A stretch of 64,000 nt of DNA, taken from assembly GCF_047126315.1 (NCBI RefSeq), contig NZ_CP138953.1, positions 3,844,001-3,908,000 of the forward strand, read 5' to 3'. The notes below the pieces were generated by a model. It searched no databases, was not told the origin of the DNA, and worked only from the letters and a program-made list of their open reading frames with translations. Positions 35,635-45,216 of the stretch are shown here, piece by piece. The position numbers and the translations under genes were made by a program. Each line of letters begins with the position of its first letter. The stretch's first letter is position 1. The DNA is from Shimia sp022448905. GTDB taxonomy: Bacteria > Pseudomonadota > Alphaproteobacteria > Rhodobacterales > Rhodobacteraceae.

Positions 35635-38600
35635 TGCTGATTTGTTGCGTCCGCGCAGCATCATCCAGGCGACGCCGACCAAATAGCCTCCGAACGAAAT
35701 TAACCATGCCCCGACGAGGAACAGCAACAGCGCTGGGAAAGTGCTGTTGAAGGTTTCCGTGGGCAGGCCAGCTTGCGCCAGAAGCGGATGAATCTCACCG
35801 TTCAGCAACACCCAGCCGAAAGTTGCCACCAGCCATGCAGCGATAACTGTTGCACACAAGAGCACGCCAGCGCGTATGCCTTTGGCACGGGGGGCGCGGC
35901 GCAGGGCCTGCATCTGGCGGGTGACATCATACTGGATCGCCACCAAAGCCGGCACCACCAGAAGCACAAGCAACATGCCAAAACCCAACCCGTAGACCAG
36001 TGTGATCACGGTAGGTTTGAGAAACTGCGCCTGCGCGCTGCGTTCAAACAGCAGAGGAGCAAGGCCCAACACGGTGGTGGCCGTGGTTAGGAACACTGGG
36101 CGCAATCGGTCGGCGGCGCCGTCAATGATCGAAGGGATCACCCCGCGGTCTTTGGCGTAGTCGTCAATTGTGGTGATCAGCACGATGCTGTCGTTGATGA
36201 TGATGCCGGTCATGCCCAGCAGGCCAACAACCGTGAACATCGACAGCGGCACGTTGTGCCACCAATGGCCATAGATCGTACCGACCAGACCAAAGGGAAT
36301 GATCGCCATAACCACCATAGGGCGGGTCCAGCTTGAGAACACCCAGGCCAGCACCAGATAGATGCCGGCAAGACAAAGGATCAGTCCTGAGCGGGCGTCA
36401 TTGAGGAACTCGTCTTCCTGCTCCGCCAAGCCTGCGAGTCGCCATTCGACCTGCTTTTCGCTGGCAATGGTCGGTAGAATGTCGCTGCGCAGCTGTTCCA
36501 GGATGGCTTCGGCGCGGGCCGGGTCATCCTCAGAGATATCGCCGGTCACAGAGATCAGGCGCACGCCGTTTTCACGGCGCACGGTGGAGAAGCCGGTGCG
36601 ACTTTGCACGGTCACAACATCTGCGAGCGGCACGTAAGCCCCGTTTGGGGTGCGCATCAGGCTGCCTTCTAGGAAGTCTGCGGTGAGTTCCCCTTCGGGC
36701 AGCTCAATGCGGATCGCGGCGCTGCGGGGGCCGTCGGGATAGGTGGCAGCTTCGATGCCGTTGAGGCGATGGCGCAAGACCTTACCTAGGGCGTCAATGG
36801 AAAAGCCCAGCGCGCGACCTTGCGGGGTCAGCTCTAGGATCAGCTCTTCTTTGTCGTAACTGAGGTTGTCCTCGACGGCGGAGACCTCACCAAACTCTTC
36901 CAGCGCGGTTTTTAAGGCTTCGCTGGCGGATTTGAGCGTTTCGCTGTCAGCGCCGGAGAACTGTACGTCCAGCGCATCACCGCCGGGACCGGAGCGCCAG
37001 CCTCGGAAGCTGATGGTTTCCACCAAGGGGTGGCGCGCGACACGGTCTTGCAGCTCGCCGACGAAGGCAAAGCTGGAATAGGGGCGCAGGTCGGCATCGA
37101 TGAGTTCAATGGCAATGCTGCCCAGCAGATCAGGATCAAGGCTCTCTGAGCCGGGAATGGAGCGGCCGGAGTTACCGCCTATCTCCGCAATGACATAGTC
37201 CATAGGGTTGGTACCAAACCGCTCCTCGTAGTCTTTGCCCAATTCTTCTGTGGCCCGTTGCATCTCTTTCATCATCGCCAGGCTGTCGGCGCGAGAGGCG
37301 CTTGGCAGCATGGCGAAGTTACCGGTCACCGAGCCGCGTTCCGGCGCGTTGAAAAAGCGCCATTTTACGTCACCGCCTATGAACAGCGCCGCTTGCGTGG
37401 CCAGAGCAACCACGGCCACCGCCATGACAGGATACCGTGCCCAGATCACAAAGCGCATGAAGGGGCGGAACAGAGTTTCGCGCACCCAGCGGAAGCCGCG
37501 GTTCACCACGCGGGAGGGCACATCGTACCAATGCTCTTTGGCGGAGTTTTTAATGGCATGTGCCATGTGGTGTGGCAGGATCAGGAAGCATTCGACCAGA
37601 GACGCCATCAGCACCACAATCACTGTGAACGGGATGTCCGCAATCAGATCGCCAAAGCGACCGCCAATAAAGGTTAGGCCAAAGAAGGCAATCACGGTGG
37701 TGATGGTGGAGGAAAACACCGGCAGCGACATGCGTTTGGCGGCGTTTTCGGCCGCTACAAATGGTGTCTCATTGAGGCGGCGCGCGCGGGCGTCGGCGTG
37801 TTCTCCCACCACAATTGCATCGTCGACCACAATACCGAGTGTGATGATCAGGCCAAACAGCGAGATCATATTGATCGTGAGCCCGGCCGCATACATCAGA
37901 GCTACGGCGGCAAACATCGCCGTTGGAATACCAGCGGCCACCCAGAAGGCCGTGCGGGCATTCAGGAACAAGAACAACAGCACGATCACCAGAGCCAGCC
38001 CCATCAGACCGTTGTCAATCAACAGGTTCAAACGTCCGGTAATCGCCTCTGAGCGGGTGCGGATCAGCTCGATTTTCACGCCTTGCGGCAAGGTCGCCTG
38101 CATCTCGGCTGCAACATCTTCAACCACCGCCTGCATCGCAATGGCATCCCCGGCCTCTGTCCGATCTACACGAACTGAAATTGCTGGATCTTCGCCAACA
38201 AAATAGGTGCGGTTGCGATCCACGCCCTCAACGCGCAGAGTGGCCACGTCGTCCACGGTCAGTTTGGTGCCATCGGAATTGGAGCGCAGCACAATGCCGG
38301 CGATCTCATCCGGGGCGCGTTTTTCCACCCCTGTGCGCACACGAGCAAAGGCCCCCGTTACGTCGCCAGCCGGGTCTGCGTTGACCTCTTGCGCCACGGC
38401 CTGCGCGATTTGCTCCATGGAGATGTCGTGGGTGATCAGATCCACAGAGGATACTTCGACAATGGTCTGCCGTTCAGCCAAGCCGCGAATGGTGGTGCGG
38501 GTGACACCCTCGGTATAAAGCCGCGCGACAAATTCATCGGCAAATCGCGCGATCTGATCAATGTCCACAGGACCGGTGATGACCACATCGGTGACACGAT

Positions 38601-39024
38601 CACGCCAAGCGCCGCGCCGGACCGTTGGGTCTTCAGCTTCAGTTGGCAAGGTGTTTACCGCGTCCACGGCAACTTGGACGTCATCGGTCGCGCGGGCCAT
38701 ATCCCAGCCGGGCTCAAAATCCAGCGTGATGCGGGCGCTGCCCTCGGTGGAGCGCGAGGCGGTGCTCTCCACACCTTCCACAGCAAGCAGGGCAGGCTCC
38801 ATCACCTGTACAATCGCCGCATCGACATCTTCGGCCCCTGCCCCCTCCCAGACAACCGAAACTGTCACTTTGTCAACAATCACATCCGGAAAGAACTGCG
38901 CCCGCATGCGTGGCATAGCGGCGATTCCCGCCAATATCAGCACCACCAAAAGCAGGTTGGCGGCGGTGGCGTGGCGGGTGAAGTAGCTCAGAATGCCGCT
39001 GGCGCGGTCGCCGATTTCCCGCAT
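35626..39024 (-). CDS. RND efflux transporter, inner-membrane permease
   Basis: A 1132-residue proton-driven exporter with 12 membrane segments in two halves and two large periplasmic loops, the AcrB layout. The proton-relay region IVVDDAIVVGEHADARARR carries the paired aspartates in TM4. It starts 3 bases after its adaptor gene. The N-terminus (YFTRHATAANLLLVVLILAG) matches the subgroup near hydrophobe/amphiphile exporters. Substrate unknown; no outer-membrane factor is nearby. Confidence 0.93.
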   Translation of the reverse strand: MREIGDRASGILSYFTRHATAANLLLVVLILAGIAAMPRMRAQFFPDVIVDKVTVSVVWEGAGAEDVDAAIVQVMEPALLAVEGVESTASRSTEGSARITLDFEPGWDMARATDDVQVAVDAVNTLPTEAEDPTVRRGAWRDRVTDVVITGPVDIDQIARFADEFVARLYTEGVTRTTIRGLAERQTIVEVSSVDLITHDISMEQIAQAVAQEVNADPAGDVTGAFARVRTGVEKRAPDEIAGIVLRSNSDGTKLTVDDVATLRVEGVDRNRTYFVGEDPAISVRVDRTEAGDAIAMQAVVEDVAAEMQATLPQGVKIELIRTRSEAITGRLNLLIDNGLMGLALVIVLLFLFLNARTAFWVAAGIPTAMFAAVALMYAAGLTINMISLFGLIITLGIVVDDAIVVGEHADARARRLNETPFVAAENAAKRMSLPVFSSTITTVIAFFGLTFIGGRFGDLIADIPFTVIVVLMASLVECFLILPHHMAHAIKNSAKEHWYDVPSRVVNRGFRWVRETLFRPFMRFVIWARYPVMAVAVVALATQAALFIGGDVKWRFFNAPERGSVTGNFAMLPSASRADSLAMMKEMQRATEELGKDYEERFGTNPMDYVIAEIGGNSGRSIPGSESLDPDLLGSIAIELIDADLRPYSSFAFVGELQDRVARHPLVETISFRGWRSGPGGDALDVQFSGADSETLKSASEALKTALEEFGEVSAVEDNLSYDKEELILELTPQGRALGFSIDALGKVLRHRLNGIEAATYPDGPRSAAIRIELPEGELTADFLEGSLMRTPNGAYVPLADVVTVQSRTGFSTVRRENGVRLISVTGDISEDDPARAEAILEQLRSDILPTIASEKQVEWRLAGLAEQEDEFLNDARSGLILCLAGIYLVLAWVFSSWTRPMVVMAIIPFGLVGTIYGHWWHNVPLSMFTVVGLLGMTGIIINDSIVLITTIDDYAKDRGVIPSIIDGAADRLRPVFLTTATTVLGLAPLLFERSAQAQFLKPTVITLVYGLGFGMLLVLLVVPALVAIQYDVTRQMQALRRAPRAKGIRAGVLLCATVIAAWLVATFGWVLLNGEIHPLLAQAGLPTETFNSTFPALLLFLVGAWLISFGGYLVGVAWMMLRGRNKSASA

Positions 39025-39027
39025 GGC

Positions 39028-40482
39028 TTAGCCCCCCATCCGGCTGCGCAGGCGTTCCACCATACGCGCGGGCACTTCCGGTTGGCTGAGCGCCTGCAAC
39101 ATGCGTTTTTTGGCGTCTGACGGAATGCGCCCATTGGCCTCAATTGCGGCGACAAACTTGGCGCGCTCCTCCTCACTCAAGGCGACCATGGCTGGGGCGT
39201 CGGGGATTTTTTCCTCACCGGTCAGGGGCTTCACCGCGATGCCTTCACCCAAAAGCGGTGTGCGACGCGACACCACCTGTTGCCCTGCCAAACCACGTCC
39301 GCGCACCAACACGTCGTCGCCTTGCCGGCGCACAAGGCGGACTTTTTGGGTGGTCAAGCGGTTGCCTTCGCCCACAACCAGCACCTCATGGGCGGCGTTG
39401 ATCGCGGTGGCAGGCAAACGCACAACGTCTTCCAACTCGGGTTCGCGTACGCGCACGGTGACAAAATCGCCGGGCTTCAGGCCGCGCGGGCCATCAAGGC
39501 GGGCATAAAGTACGCGCCCGGTTTGGCCTTCGCCCACGGCGGCGGCATCGCGGGTAATCACACCAGTTGCCGTCAGGTCTGCACCCAGTACATCCATAGC
39601 CACTTTGACTTCCGCGCGTTGCAGGTTGTTGGCGTCATCCAAAAGCCGTGCGTATTGCGTGGTGGACACACGGAAAGCCACTTCCAGAGCTTGTGCATCG
39701 ATCAAAGTCGCAAGGCGTTCGTTCATAGAGACCAAACCGCCCTGCACGATGTTGACCTCCGACAGCGTGCCGGAGAAATCCGCGGTGATGATGGTGTCGT
39801 CGAGGTCTTTCTGCGCCTCGGCCAGCAGGATCTTGGTGCGGTCCAGGCGGGTTTTGGCCTGATCCACGCGGGCCTCAGCCTGTGCCAAAGCACGGCGGTT
39901 GGACAAGACAGACTGACGCGCGGCGGCTTGCGCCAGCTCAGCCACTTCGACAGCAGCCGCGGTGCCCACGCCACGCTCTTGTAGGTCGATCTGGCGATCA
40001 AAGGCTTTTTGGCGCAAACCCAACTGCGCCTCGGCGGATTTCAGTTCGTCCTGCGCCAAGATCAGCGTGCGGTCCGCGTCGCGCTGTTCCGCTTCTGCGT
40101 CCAGAAGGTCCGCAGCGATGCGGTCCAAGGCATAGCGGGCCTTGGTGGGGTCAATTTTGGCGAGCACTTCGCCCGCTGAGACATTGGCACCGTCCTCAAA
40201 ATTCTCGGATAGGAAAATCACCGTGCCTGCGGCAGCGGCGCGGACTTCCAAAGAGCGGCGGCTTTGCACCTCACCAAAGGCGACCAATTCCGGTGTCTCT
40301 GCGCCGGGCTGTGCGGTTTTTACATTGACCGTAAAGACACGCTCGCGCGCAGGCGGACCTTTGCTGTCGCGGGCCATACGCTCTTCGACAGCGTTAAAAA
40401 CAAGGCTGCCCGCATAAAGGATCAAAGCCACTGTAGCGGAGAGCAAAAACAGCCCCGTCAGACTTTGCCGCAAAAATCTCAT
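39028..40482 (-). CDS. RND efflux periplasmic adaptor (membrane-fusion protein)
   Basis: A 484-residue HlyD/AcrA-type adaptor. One N-terminal membrane segment (about residues 10-30) is followed by a lipoyl half, a long coiled-coil hairpin (about 110-235) rich in Ala, Gln and Arg, the second lipoyl half and a beta-barrel domain. It should bridge the permease downstream to an outer-membrane channel. Confidence 0.9.
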   Translation of the reverse strand: MRFLRQSLTGLFLLSATVALILYAGSLVFNAVEERMARDSKGPPARERVFTVNVKTAQPGAETPELVAFGEVQSRRSLEVRAAAAGTVIFLSENFEDGANVSAGEVLAKIDPTKARYALDRIAADLLDAEAEQRDADRTLILAQDELKSAEAQLGLRQKAFDRQIDLQERGVGTAAAVEVAELAQAAARQSVLSNRRALAQAEARVDQAKTRLDRTKILLAEAQKDLDDTIITADFSGTLSEVNIVQGGLVSMNERLATLIDAQALEVAFRVSTTQYARLLDDANNLQRAEVKVAMDVLGADLTATGVITRDAAAVGEGQTGRVLYARLDGPRGLKPGDFVTVRVREPELEDVVRLPATAINAAHEVLVVGEGNRLTTQKVRLVRRQGDDVLVRGRGLAGQQVVSRRTPLLGEGIAVKPLTGEEKIPDAPAMVALSEEERAKFVAAIEANGRIPSDAKKRMLQALSQPEVPARMVERLRSRMGG

Positions 40483-40620
40483 CTGCCTCGCCTCCCAGCG
40501 TCGGTGGTATGGTCCATGATGCGCTTGCCCGGGTCAAAAGCCAAGGCACGCATAGGTGATACGGACAGGTGCAAACGTTCCGTCACATTTTCTGTCAAAA
40601 AGTTTGGCGGAGGCCTGAAA

Positions 40621-41166
40621 TTACTTGGACCGCTTCAAGTGCTCGTCCAGCCGCGGCATGATTTCCACAAAGTTGCAGGGCATGTGGCGGTAGTCGAGCT
40701 GGTACTTCAGGATTTCGTCCCAAGCGTCTTTGCAGGCACCCGGGCTGCCGGGCAGCGCGAAGAGATAAGTGCCGTTGGACACGCCGCCGGTGGCGCGGGA
40801 TTGCACAGCGGAGGTGCCGATTTTCTGCATCGACACCATGGTAAAAACAGTGCCAAAGGCCTCGATTTCTTTTTCATAAACGTCGCGGTGCGCCTCCACA
40901 GTGACGTCACGCCCGGTGAGGCCGGTGCCGCCAGTGGAGATGATCACGTCGATGGCCTCATCCGCGCACCATGCGCGGAGTTGGTCGGCAATTTCGGCGC
41001 GTTCGTCTTTGATGATTGTGCGGTCGGCCAGAACGTGCCCCGCCTCTTCCAGCCGAGCCACCAGTGTGTCGCCAGATCGGTCTTGGCTGAGGTCGCGGCT
41101 GTCACTCACTGTCAGGATGGCGATCTTCACGGGGATGAAGGTTTTGCTTTCGTCGATGCGGCCCAT
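40621..41166 (-). CDS. moaB: molybdenum cofactor biosynthesis protein B
   Basis: MoaB/Mog-fold protein of 181 residues that binds and adenylates molybdopterin in Mo-cofactor assembly. STGGTGLTGRD and the ALPGSPGACKDAW block are diagnostic. It sits 9 bases after the phosphoesterase gene, apart from the moeA-mobAB cluster. Confidence 0.95.
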   Translation of the reverse strand: MGRIDESKTFIPVKIAILTVSDSRDLSQDRSGDTLVARLEEAGHVLADRTIIKDERAEIADQLRAWCADEAIDVIISTGGTGLTGRDVTVEAHRDVYEKEIEAFGTVFTMVSMQKIGTSAVQSRATGGVSNGTYLFALPGSPGACKDAWDEILKYQLDYRHMPCNFVEIMPRLDEHLKRSK

Positions 41167-41175
41167 GGCGGTCTC

Positions 41176-41781
41176 CTAGGCGGATGGCTCTATGTCAAAC
41201 CACGTGCCGGTGGGTCCGAGGTTCACAACTTTGGACGGGCCAACCTGCGACGACTGGCCCCAACAATCGTGGATATGACCACATAGGACCAAGGGCGGCG
41301 CAATGCGCTCTATTGCCTCAAGCACTGCGGTGGAGCCAAGTGAGAGGCCGGTGGAGGTCACATCAACATGGCCCTTGGGTGGCGAGTGGCTGATCAGGAT
41401 GTCGGCGGTTTCGCAGGCGGTGAGCATGTTGGCGGCGGTTTGCTCGTCGAGGTCGCAGGACCAGTCTTTGAAGGGCGTGACAGGCACGGCATAGCCGAGG
41501 CCAAAGATATTGAGGCCCTCGAAGGTATTCGCCTCACCGTGAAGGACCGTGGCGTTGCTGGGCGCAGCGGCGCGCAATTCGTCTTCGCTTTCGTTGTTGC
41601 CCGGCACCATGAGGATCGGCGCGGTGATGCCCGCGATCAGGTCTAAGGCTCCGGGCAAGTCTATGCGGTGGTTTGTAAAATCCCCTGCCGCAATCACCAG
41701 ATCTGCGTCCTGGCTCATCTCAACAAGGCGACGGGCCGCAGGGGCAGCACGGTGCAGGTCGGAGAAGGCGAGAATCTTCAT
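41176..41781 (-). CDS. calcineurin-like metallophosphoesterase
   Basis: A 201-residue phosphoesterase with the family ligands in order: DLH at residues 8-10, GDF (AAGDFTN), GNNE, and a terminal GHIHDCWGQ. Start ATG 41781 overlaps the uracil-DNA glycosylase stop by 4 bases. The substrate is unknown; the gene order glycosylase, phosphoesterase, moaB looks like one operon. Confidence 0.88.
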   Translation of the reverse strand: MKILAFSDLHRAAPAARRLVEMSQDADLVIAAGDFTNHRIDLPGALDLIAGITAPILMVPGNNESEDELRAAAPSNATVLHGEANTFEGLNIFGLGYAVPVTPFKDWSCDLDEQTAANMLTACETADILISHSPPKGHVDVTSTGLSLGSTAVLEAIERIAPPLVLCGHIHDCWGQSSQVGPSKVVNLGPTGTWFDIEPSA

Positions 41782-42569
41782 GGGGTCGCGTCCAGTTTGG
41801 CTTTCAGGCTCAATAGGTCGGCCCATGCTTCACGTTTTAGAGCCGGACGGCGCAACAGGTCCGAGGGGCTCATCATCGGCAGCACCGGTTTGTTAAAGTA
41901 TGTCTGCCACTCGCCACGGGCCCGGTTGATGCCACGCTTGCCGGTGGCGCACTCCAAGGCGGCGTTGCCCATCACCACAATATAGTCGGGCGCGACCAGT
42001 TGCACATGGCGCTCCACAAAGGGACGCATCATGGCCAAAACGGCTGGCGGCACTTCGCCCCCCCGTTGCGCCCGCCAGGGCACAACCGGCACGATGTAGA
42101 CGGCGTCTTTGCTCAGCGGCACATCGCGGCCCATGTCCAGCGCGGCAAACATATTGTCAAACAAAGTGCCAGCGCGGCCCATGTAGGGTTTGCCTGCGCG
42201 ATCCTCATCCCGATCCGGCGCGTCCCCAAGCACCATAACGCGCGCGGCGGGATTGCCATCAGCAAAGACCATTTTGCGCGCGCCGCGTTTGAGGGTGCAA
42301 TGTTCAAACTGCGCCAAGGCTTGTTCCAGCGCAGCAAGATCCCCTGCGGCTTTTGCGGCCTTTTCAGCCTCCGCCACCGGATCGATCGCGGGCTTACGAA
42401 CCGGTGCGGCAGGCGCCTCCGGCATGGCCGCAGCGGCTTTTTTCTTGGGGTCTTCTTTGGGGACTTCGTAGCGGTCCAGAGGCGCGTCCAGAATGGCTTC
42501 GGTGGCGCCAAGTTCCACATGCCATTCCAGCAAGGCGCGCGCCGTATGATAGTCCAATGCCGATTCCAT
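41778..42569 (-). CDS. divergent family-4-like uracil-DNA glycosylase
   Basis: 263 residues. A helical N-terminal extension with an Ala/Lys/Pro linker precedes a uracil-DNA glycosylase fold. Two active-site motifs are altered. Motif 1, GEAPG in the family, reads GDAPD (115-119). The motif 2 His-Pro reads Ser-Pro (S234 in MMSPSDLLRRP). ARGEW and the RRPALKREAW helix are kept. It may be a weak or specialised glycosylase. A much longer frame upstream was rejected because it runs antisense through pyrB. ATG 42569 begins the conserved MESALDYHTA. Confidence 0.82.
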   Translation of the reverse strand: MESALDYHTARALLEWHVELGATEAILDAPLDRYEVPKEDPKKKAAAAMPEAPAAPVRKPAIDPVAEAEKAAKAAGDLAALEQALAQFEHCTLKRGARKMVFADGNPAARVMVLGDAPDRDEDRAGKPYMGRAGTLFDNMFAALDMGRDVPLSKDAVYIVPVVPWRAQRGGEVPPAVLAMMRPFVERHVQLVAPDYIVVMGNAALECATGKRGINRARGEWQTYFNKPVLPMMSPSDLLRRPALKREAWADLLSLKAKLDATP

Positions 42570-42695
42570 AGCCGCAGAGTAGACCGGCTGATCGACAGAC
42601 AAAAGGGCGCATAGTCTTCGATCCCGACGACGGGTGCTTGCCCCGCCTTCTCCGCCTTCATATAAGCAGGCCAATCTCGGCAAAAGGAGCAGCAC

Positions 42696-43649
42696 ATGCG
42701 CTTTGATCACAAGCATCTTTTGGGGATCGAGCCTTTGCGGCCCGAAGAGATCACCACCGTGCTGGACCTCGCGGATCAATACGTCGATCAGAACCGCCGC
42801 GCGCAGAAGCATTCCGATGCGCTGGCCGGTCTCACGCAGATCAACATGTTCTTTGAGAACTCCACCCGCACACAGGCGAGTTTTGAGATCGCGGGCAAAC
42901 GTTTGGGCGCCGATGTGATGAACATGGCGATGCAGGCGAGTTCGATCAAAAAGGGCGAGACGCTGATTGATACGGCGATGACGCTCAACGCGATGCATCC
43001 TGACCTGTTGGTCGTGCGTCACCCCCATTCCGGTGCGGTGGACCTGCTGGCGCAGAAAGTGAATTGCGCCGTGCTGAACGCCGGAGATGGTCGACATGAG
43101 CACCCAACACAGGCGTTGCTTGATGCCCTGACCATTCGCCGCGCCAAAGGCCGGTTGCACCGCCTGAACATCGCGATCTGTGGCGACATTGCGCACAGCC
43201 GTGTGGCGCGCTCCAACCTGATCCTGCTCGGCAAGATGGAAAACCGCGTGCGCCTGATCGGGCCGCCGACATTGGTGCCCGGCAATTTCGCAGAGTTCGG
43301 TGCGGAGATTTATGAAGACATGGAAGAAGGTCTCAAGGATGTGGACGTGGTGATGATGCTGCGCCTTCAGAAAGAGCGTATGGACGGCGGGTTTATTCCG
43401 TCGGAGCGCGAGTATTATCACCGCTATGGTCTGGACGCCGCCAAGCTGGCCCATGCCAAAGACGATGCGATTGTGATGCACCCCGGCCCGATGAACCGCG
43501 GCGTGGAGATCGATGGCGAGATTGCCGACGACATCAACCGCTCGGTCATTCAGGAGCAGGTGGAAATGGGCGTGGCCGTGCGTATGGCGGCGATGGACCT
43601 GTTGGCGCGCAACCTGCGTGCCTCCCGCCAGACAGAGGTGATGGCATGA
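42696..43649 (+). CDS. pyrB: aspartate carbamoyltransferase catalytic subunit
   Basis: Forms carbamoyl-aspartate, the committed step of pyrimidine synthesis. It has the carbamoyl-phosphate loop STRTQASFE at residues 56-64 and HPTQALLD. Length 317 is usual. It is followed, overlapping by 4 bases, by a chain of small membrane-protein genes and then a dihydroorotase homologue. No regulatory pyrI is present, as expected for alphaproteobacteria. Confidence 0.96.
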   Translation: MRFDHKHLLGIEPLRPEEITTVLDLADQYVDQNRRAQKHSDALAGLTQINMFFENSTRTQASFEIAGKRLGADVMNMAMQASSIKKGETLIDTAMTLNAMHPDLLVVRHPHSGAVDLLAQKVNCAVLNAGDGRHEHPTQALLDALTIRRAKGRLHRLNIAICGDIAHSRVARSNLILLGKMENRVRLIGPPTLVPGNFAEFGAEIYEDMEEGLKDVDVVMMLRLQKERMDGGFIPSEREYYHRYGLDAAKLAHAKDDAIVMHPGPMNRGVEIDGEIADDINRSVIQEQVEMGVAVRMAAMDLLARNLRASRQTEVMA

Positions 43650-43750
43650 GCGAAGATCCCAAAGACCCGCGCATGTCCGGCATGGTCGCCACCGTGGCGC
43701 TATTGGTGATGTTTGCCTTTGTCGGCCTGATGATCTGGATCGGGGGCTAA
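43646..43750 (+). CDS. 34-residue single-pass membrane protein
   Basis: An ATGA overlap with pyrB starts a tiny frame whose product begins MSEDPKDPRMSGMV and then has one membrane helix ending IWIGG. Translational coupling and the clean hydrophobic helix argue that it is real. Function unknown. Confidence 0.6.
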   Translation: MSEDPKDPRMSGMVATVALLVMFAFVGLMIWIGG

Positions 43751-43755
43751 GGCAC

Positions 43756-44316
43756 GTGCAGGTCTCCTCTTCAGAACGTGGCTTGGTGAGGCTGTTTGCC
43801 GTTGATCTGCCGTCTGAGGACATGGACACATTTCGTGCACAGAAGACTGGCGCAGATGGCGCGCTGCTGTCCTGGCCTTTGAAGGAGGCGCTTGGTTTCA
43901 CCTATCTGGATGAAGACTTCATCGAGCTGTTCCCGGTGAGCGACCTCGAAGAGCTTGGCCTGACCGGCTACATGGTCGAAGGCCTTGGCATTGCCCAAAA
44001 GGACGTGGACGAAGACGCCGCGCGCTTGGCGGCGCAAAAGGGCTGGGTGCTGGTTGTGCTGTCGGCGGCCTTTGATGGCGTGGCGCAGACATTGTCCCCC
44101 AAAGCGCCGCTGCGCTGGATTGGCACCTACAAAGAAGATGGCGCGCCGGTGCATTTTGAACCGCTGCCGGATGCAAGCGCCAAAGGCGCGGCCCCGACCG
44201 GTGGGGAAACGCCACCCGCCCCGTCCTCCAACCCACATATGACACTTTTGCTGGCCCTCGTGGCCCTGCCCCTTGTTGCGCTTGTACTGGGCGTGCTGCT
44301 GTTCTGGATTTTGTGA
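43756..44316 (+). CDS. membrane-anchored protein of unknown function in the pyr operon
   Basis: 186 residues: a soluble acidic N-terminal domain (about 1-130), a Pro/Gly/Ala linker, and a C-terminal membrane helix (about 163-184). It starts with GTG 43756, five bases after the previous stop. Such tail-anchored proteins between pyrB and the dihydroorotase gene are seen in Rhodobacteraceae. No catalytic motif is visible. Confidence 0.72.
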   Translation: MQVSSSERGLVRLFAVDLPSEDMDTFRAQKTGADGALLSWPLKEALGFTYLDEDFIELFPVSDLEELGLTGYMVEGLGIAQKDVDEDAARLAAQKGWVLVVLSAAFDGVAQTLSPKAPLRWIGTYKEDGAPVHFEPLPDASAKGAAPTGGETPPAPSSNPHMTLLLALVALPLVALVLGVLLFWIL

Positions 44317-44747
44317 TGCCTGATCTTTTGACACCCACCGCAGAGCTTTTGGACGGCGAGACCGTGATGCAGAGCTTTCAAGGCGAACGCAGCAGCTATG
44401 TGCGCACCAACGCCTGGATCGCCGCCGGAGCCATGGCCGCCGGCATGGGCATCTTGTGGGCCGTGGGCAACCCTTATGTCTGGACCGGTGCCGTTGGAGG
44501 CTTGGCCGCGGTTGTGGTGCGCGCGGGCTACCTGATGTCTGATGAATTGGCCGTGCGCTGGGATTTGACCAACCAACGGCTGCTTGGCCGCGGCGGGCGG
44601 GCGATTGCGCTCACCAACATTGCCGAGCTGAACAAATTGGGCAGCTTTGTCCAGGTGGTCACGAAAAACGGCGACAAGCACCTGATCAAATACCAAGCGG
44701 ACCCGCAGGCCACCATGGCCGCGATTGAGCGCGTGAAAGGTGCATAA
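44316..44747 (+). CDS. two-TM PH-like membrane protein (first of a pair)
   Basis: 143 residues. Two adjacent membrane segments (about 32-72) are followed by a domain with the pattern of bacterial PH (bPH) proteins: WDLTNQRLL, then beta strands, then a final helix ATMAAIERV. Its ATG shares one base with the previous stop. It resembles the next gene in layout, so the two are probably paralogues. Confidence 0.68.
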   Translation: MPDLLTPTAELLDGETVMQSFQGERSSYVRTNAWIAAGAMAAGMGILWAVGNPYVWTGAVGGLAAVVVRAGYLMSDELAVRWDLTNQRLLGRGGRAIALTNIAELNKLGSFVQVVTKNGDKHLIKYQADPQATMAAIERVKGA

Positions 44748-44751
44748 CGTC

Positions 44752-45216
44752 ATGAACGACGATTTGTATGGATACGAATTGGAAGATGGGGAAAGCATCG
44801 TCTTTGCTCAAAACCAAAGCTACAACATACGACCGGCTTACGTGCTTTACGCAATTATGTGTGTCGCATGCCTGCTCTACTATTTCTTTGTGGTCGATCT
44901 GTTGCCAGAAAACATGCTCGACAGATCTGCGCTTCACATTTTGACATTTTTGATAATTGCGCTCGGGATCACCCCTCTTGCGACACGCCTTCATAGAAAG
45001 CTCACACAAGGTGTTTTTGAACGGCCCGTTGTCGTGACAAACCGGAGAACACTGCTCCCAAATGGTGATCGACTGACGCATCAGGCAGTAACCGAAGTCA
45101 CGGCAAGCTATGACACCCTTAAGGTGAAAGGCTCCAAGTTGGCAGACGGGCTCAAAATTACTGGATTGCCCAACCCTCAAACCCTCAAAACCGCCATCGA
45201 AAGGCACCTACAATGA
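44752..45216 (+). CDS. two-TM PH-like membrane protein (second of a pair)
   Basis: 154 residues, with two membrane segments (about 25-75) and a C-terminal PH-like domain containing VVVTNRRTLL and a closing helix TLKTAIERHL that mirrors the preceding protein. Base composition is clearly less GC-rich than its neighbours and hydrophobic residues use less typical codons, so this copy may have been acquired or may be drifting. It overlaps the dihydroorotase gene by 4 bases. Confidence 0.66.
   Translation: MNDDLYGYELEDGESIVFAQNQSYNIRPAYVLYAIMCVACLLYYFFVVDLLPENMLDRSALHILTFLIIALGITPLATRLHRKLTQGVFERPVVVTNRRTLLPNGDRLTHQAVTEVTASYDTLKVKGSKLADGLKITGLPNPQTLKTAIERHLQ

Noticed and set aside
42570..43901. 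Long in-frame extension of the uracil-DNA glycosylase gene on the minus strand
   Set aside because: It runs antisense through pyrB and its translation looks like compositional noise; the conserved protein starts at 42569.
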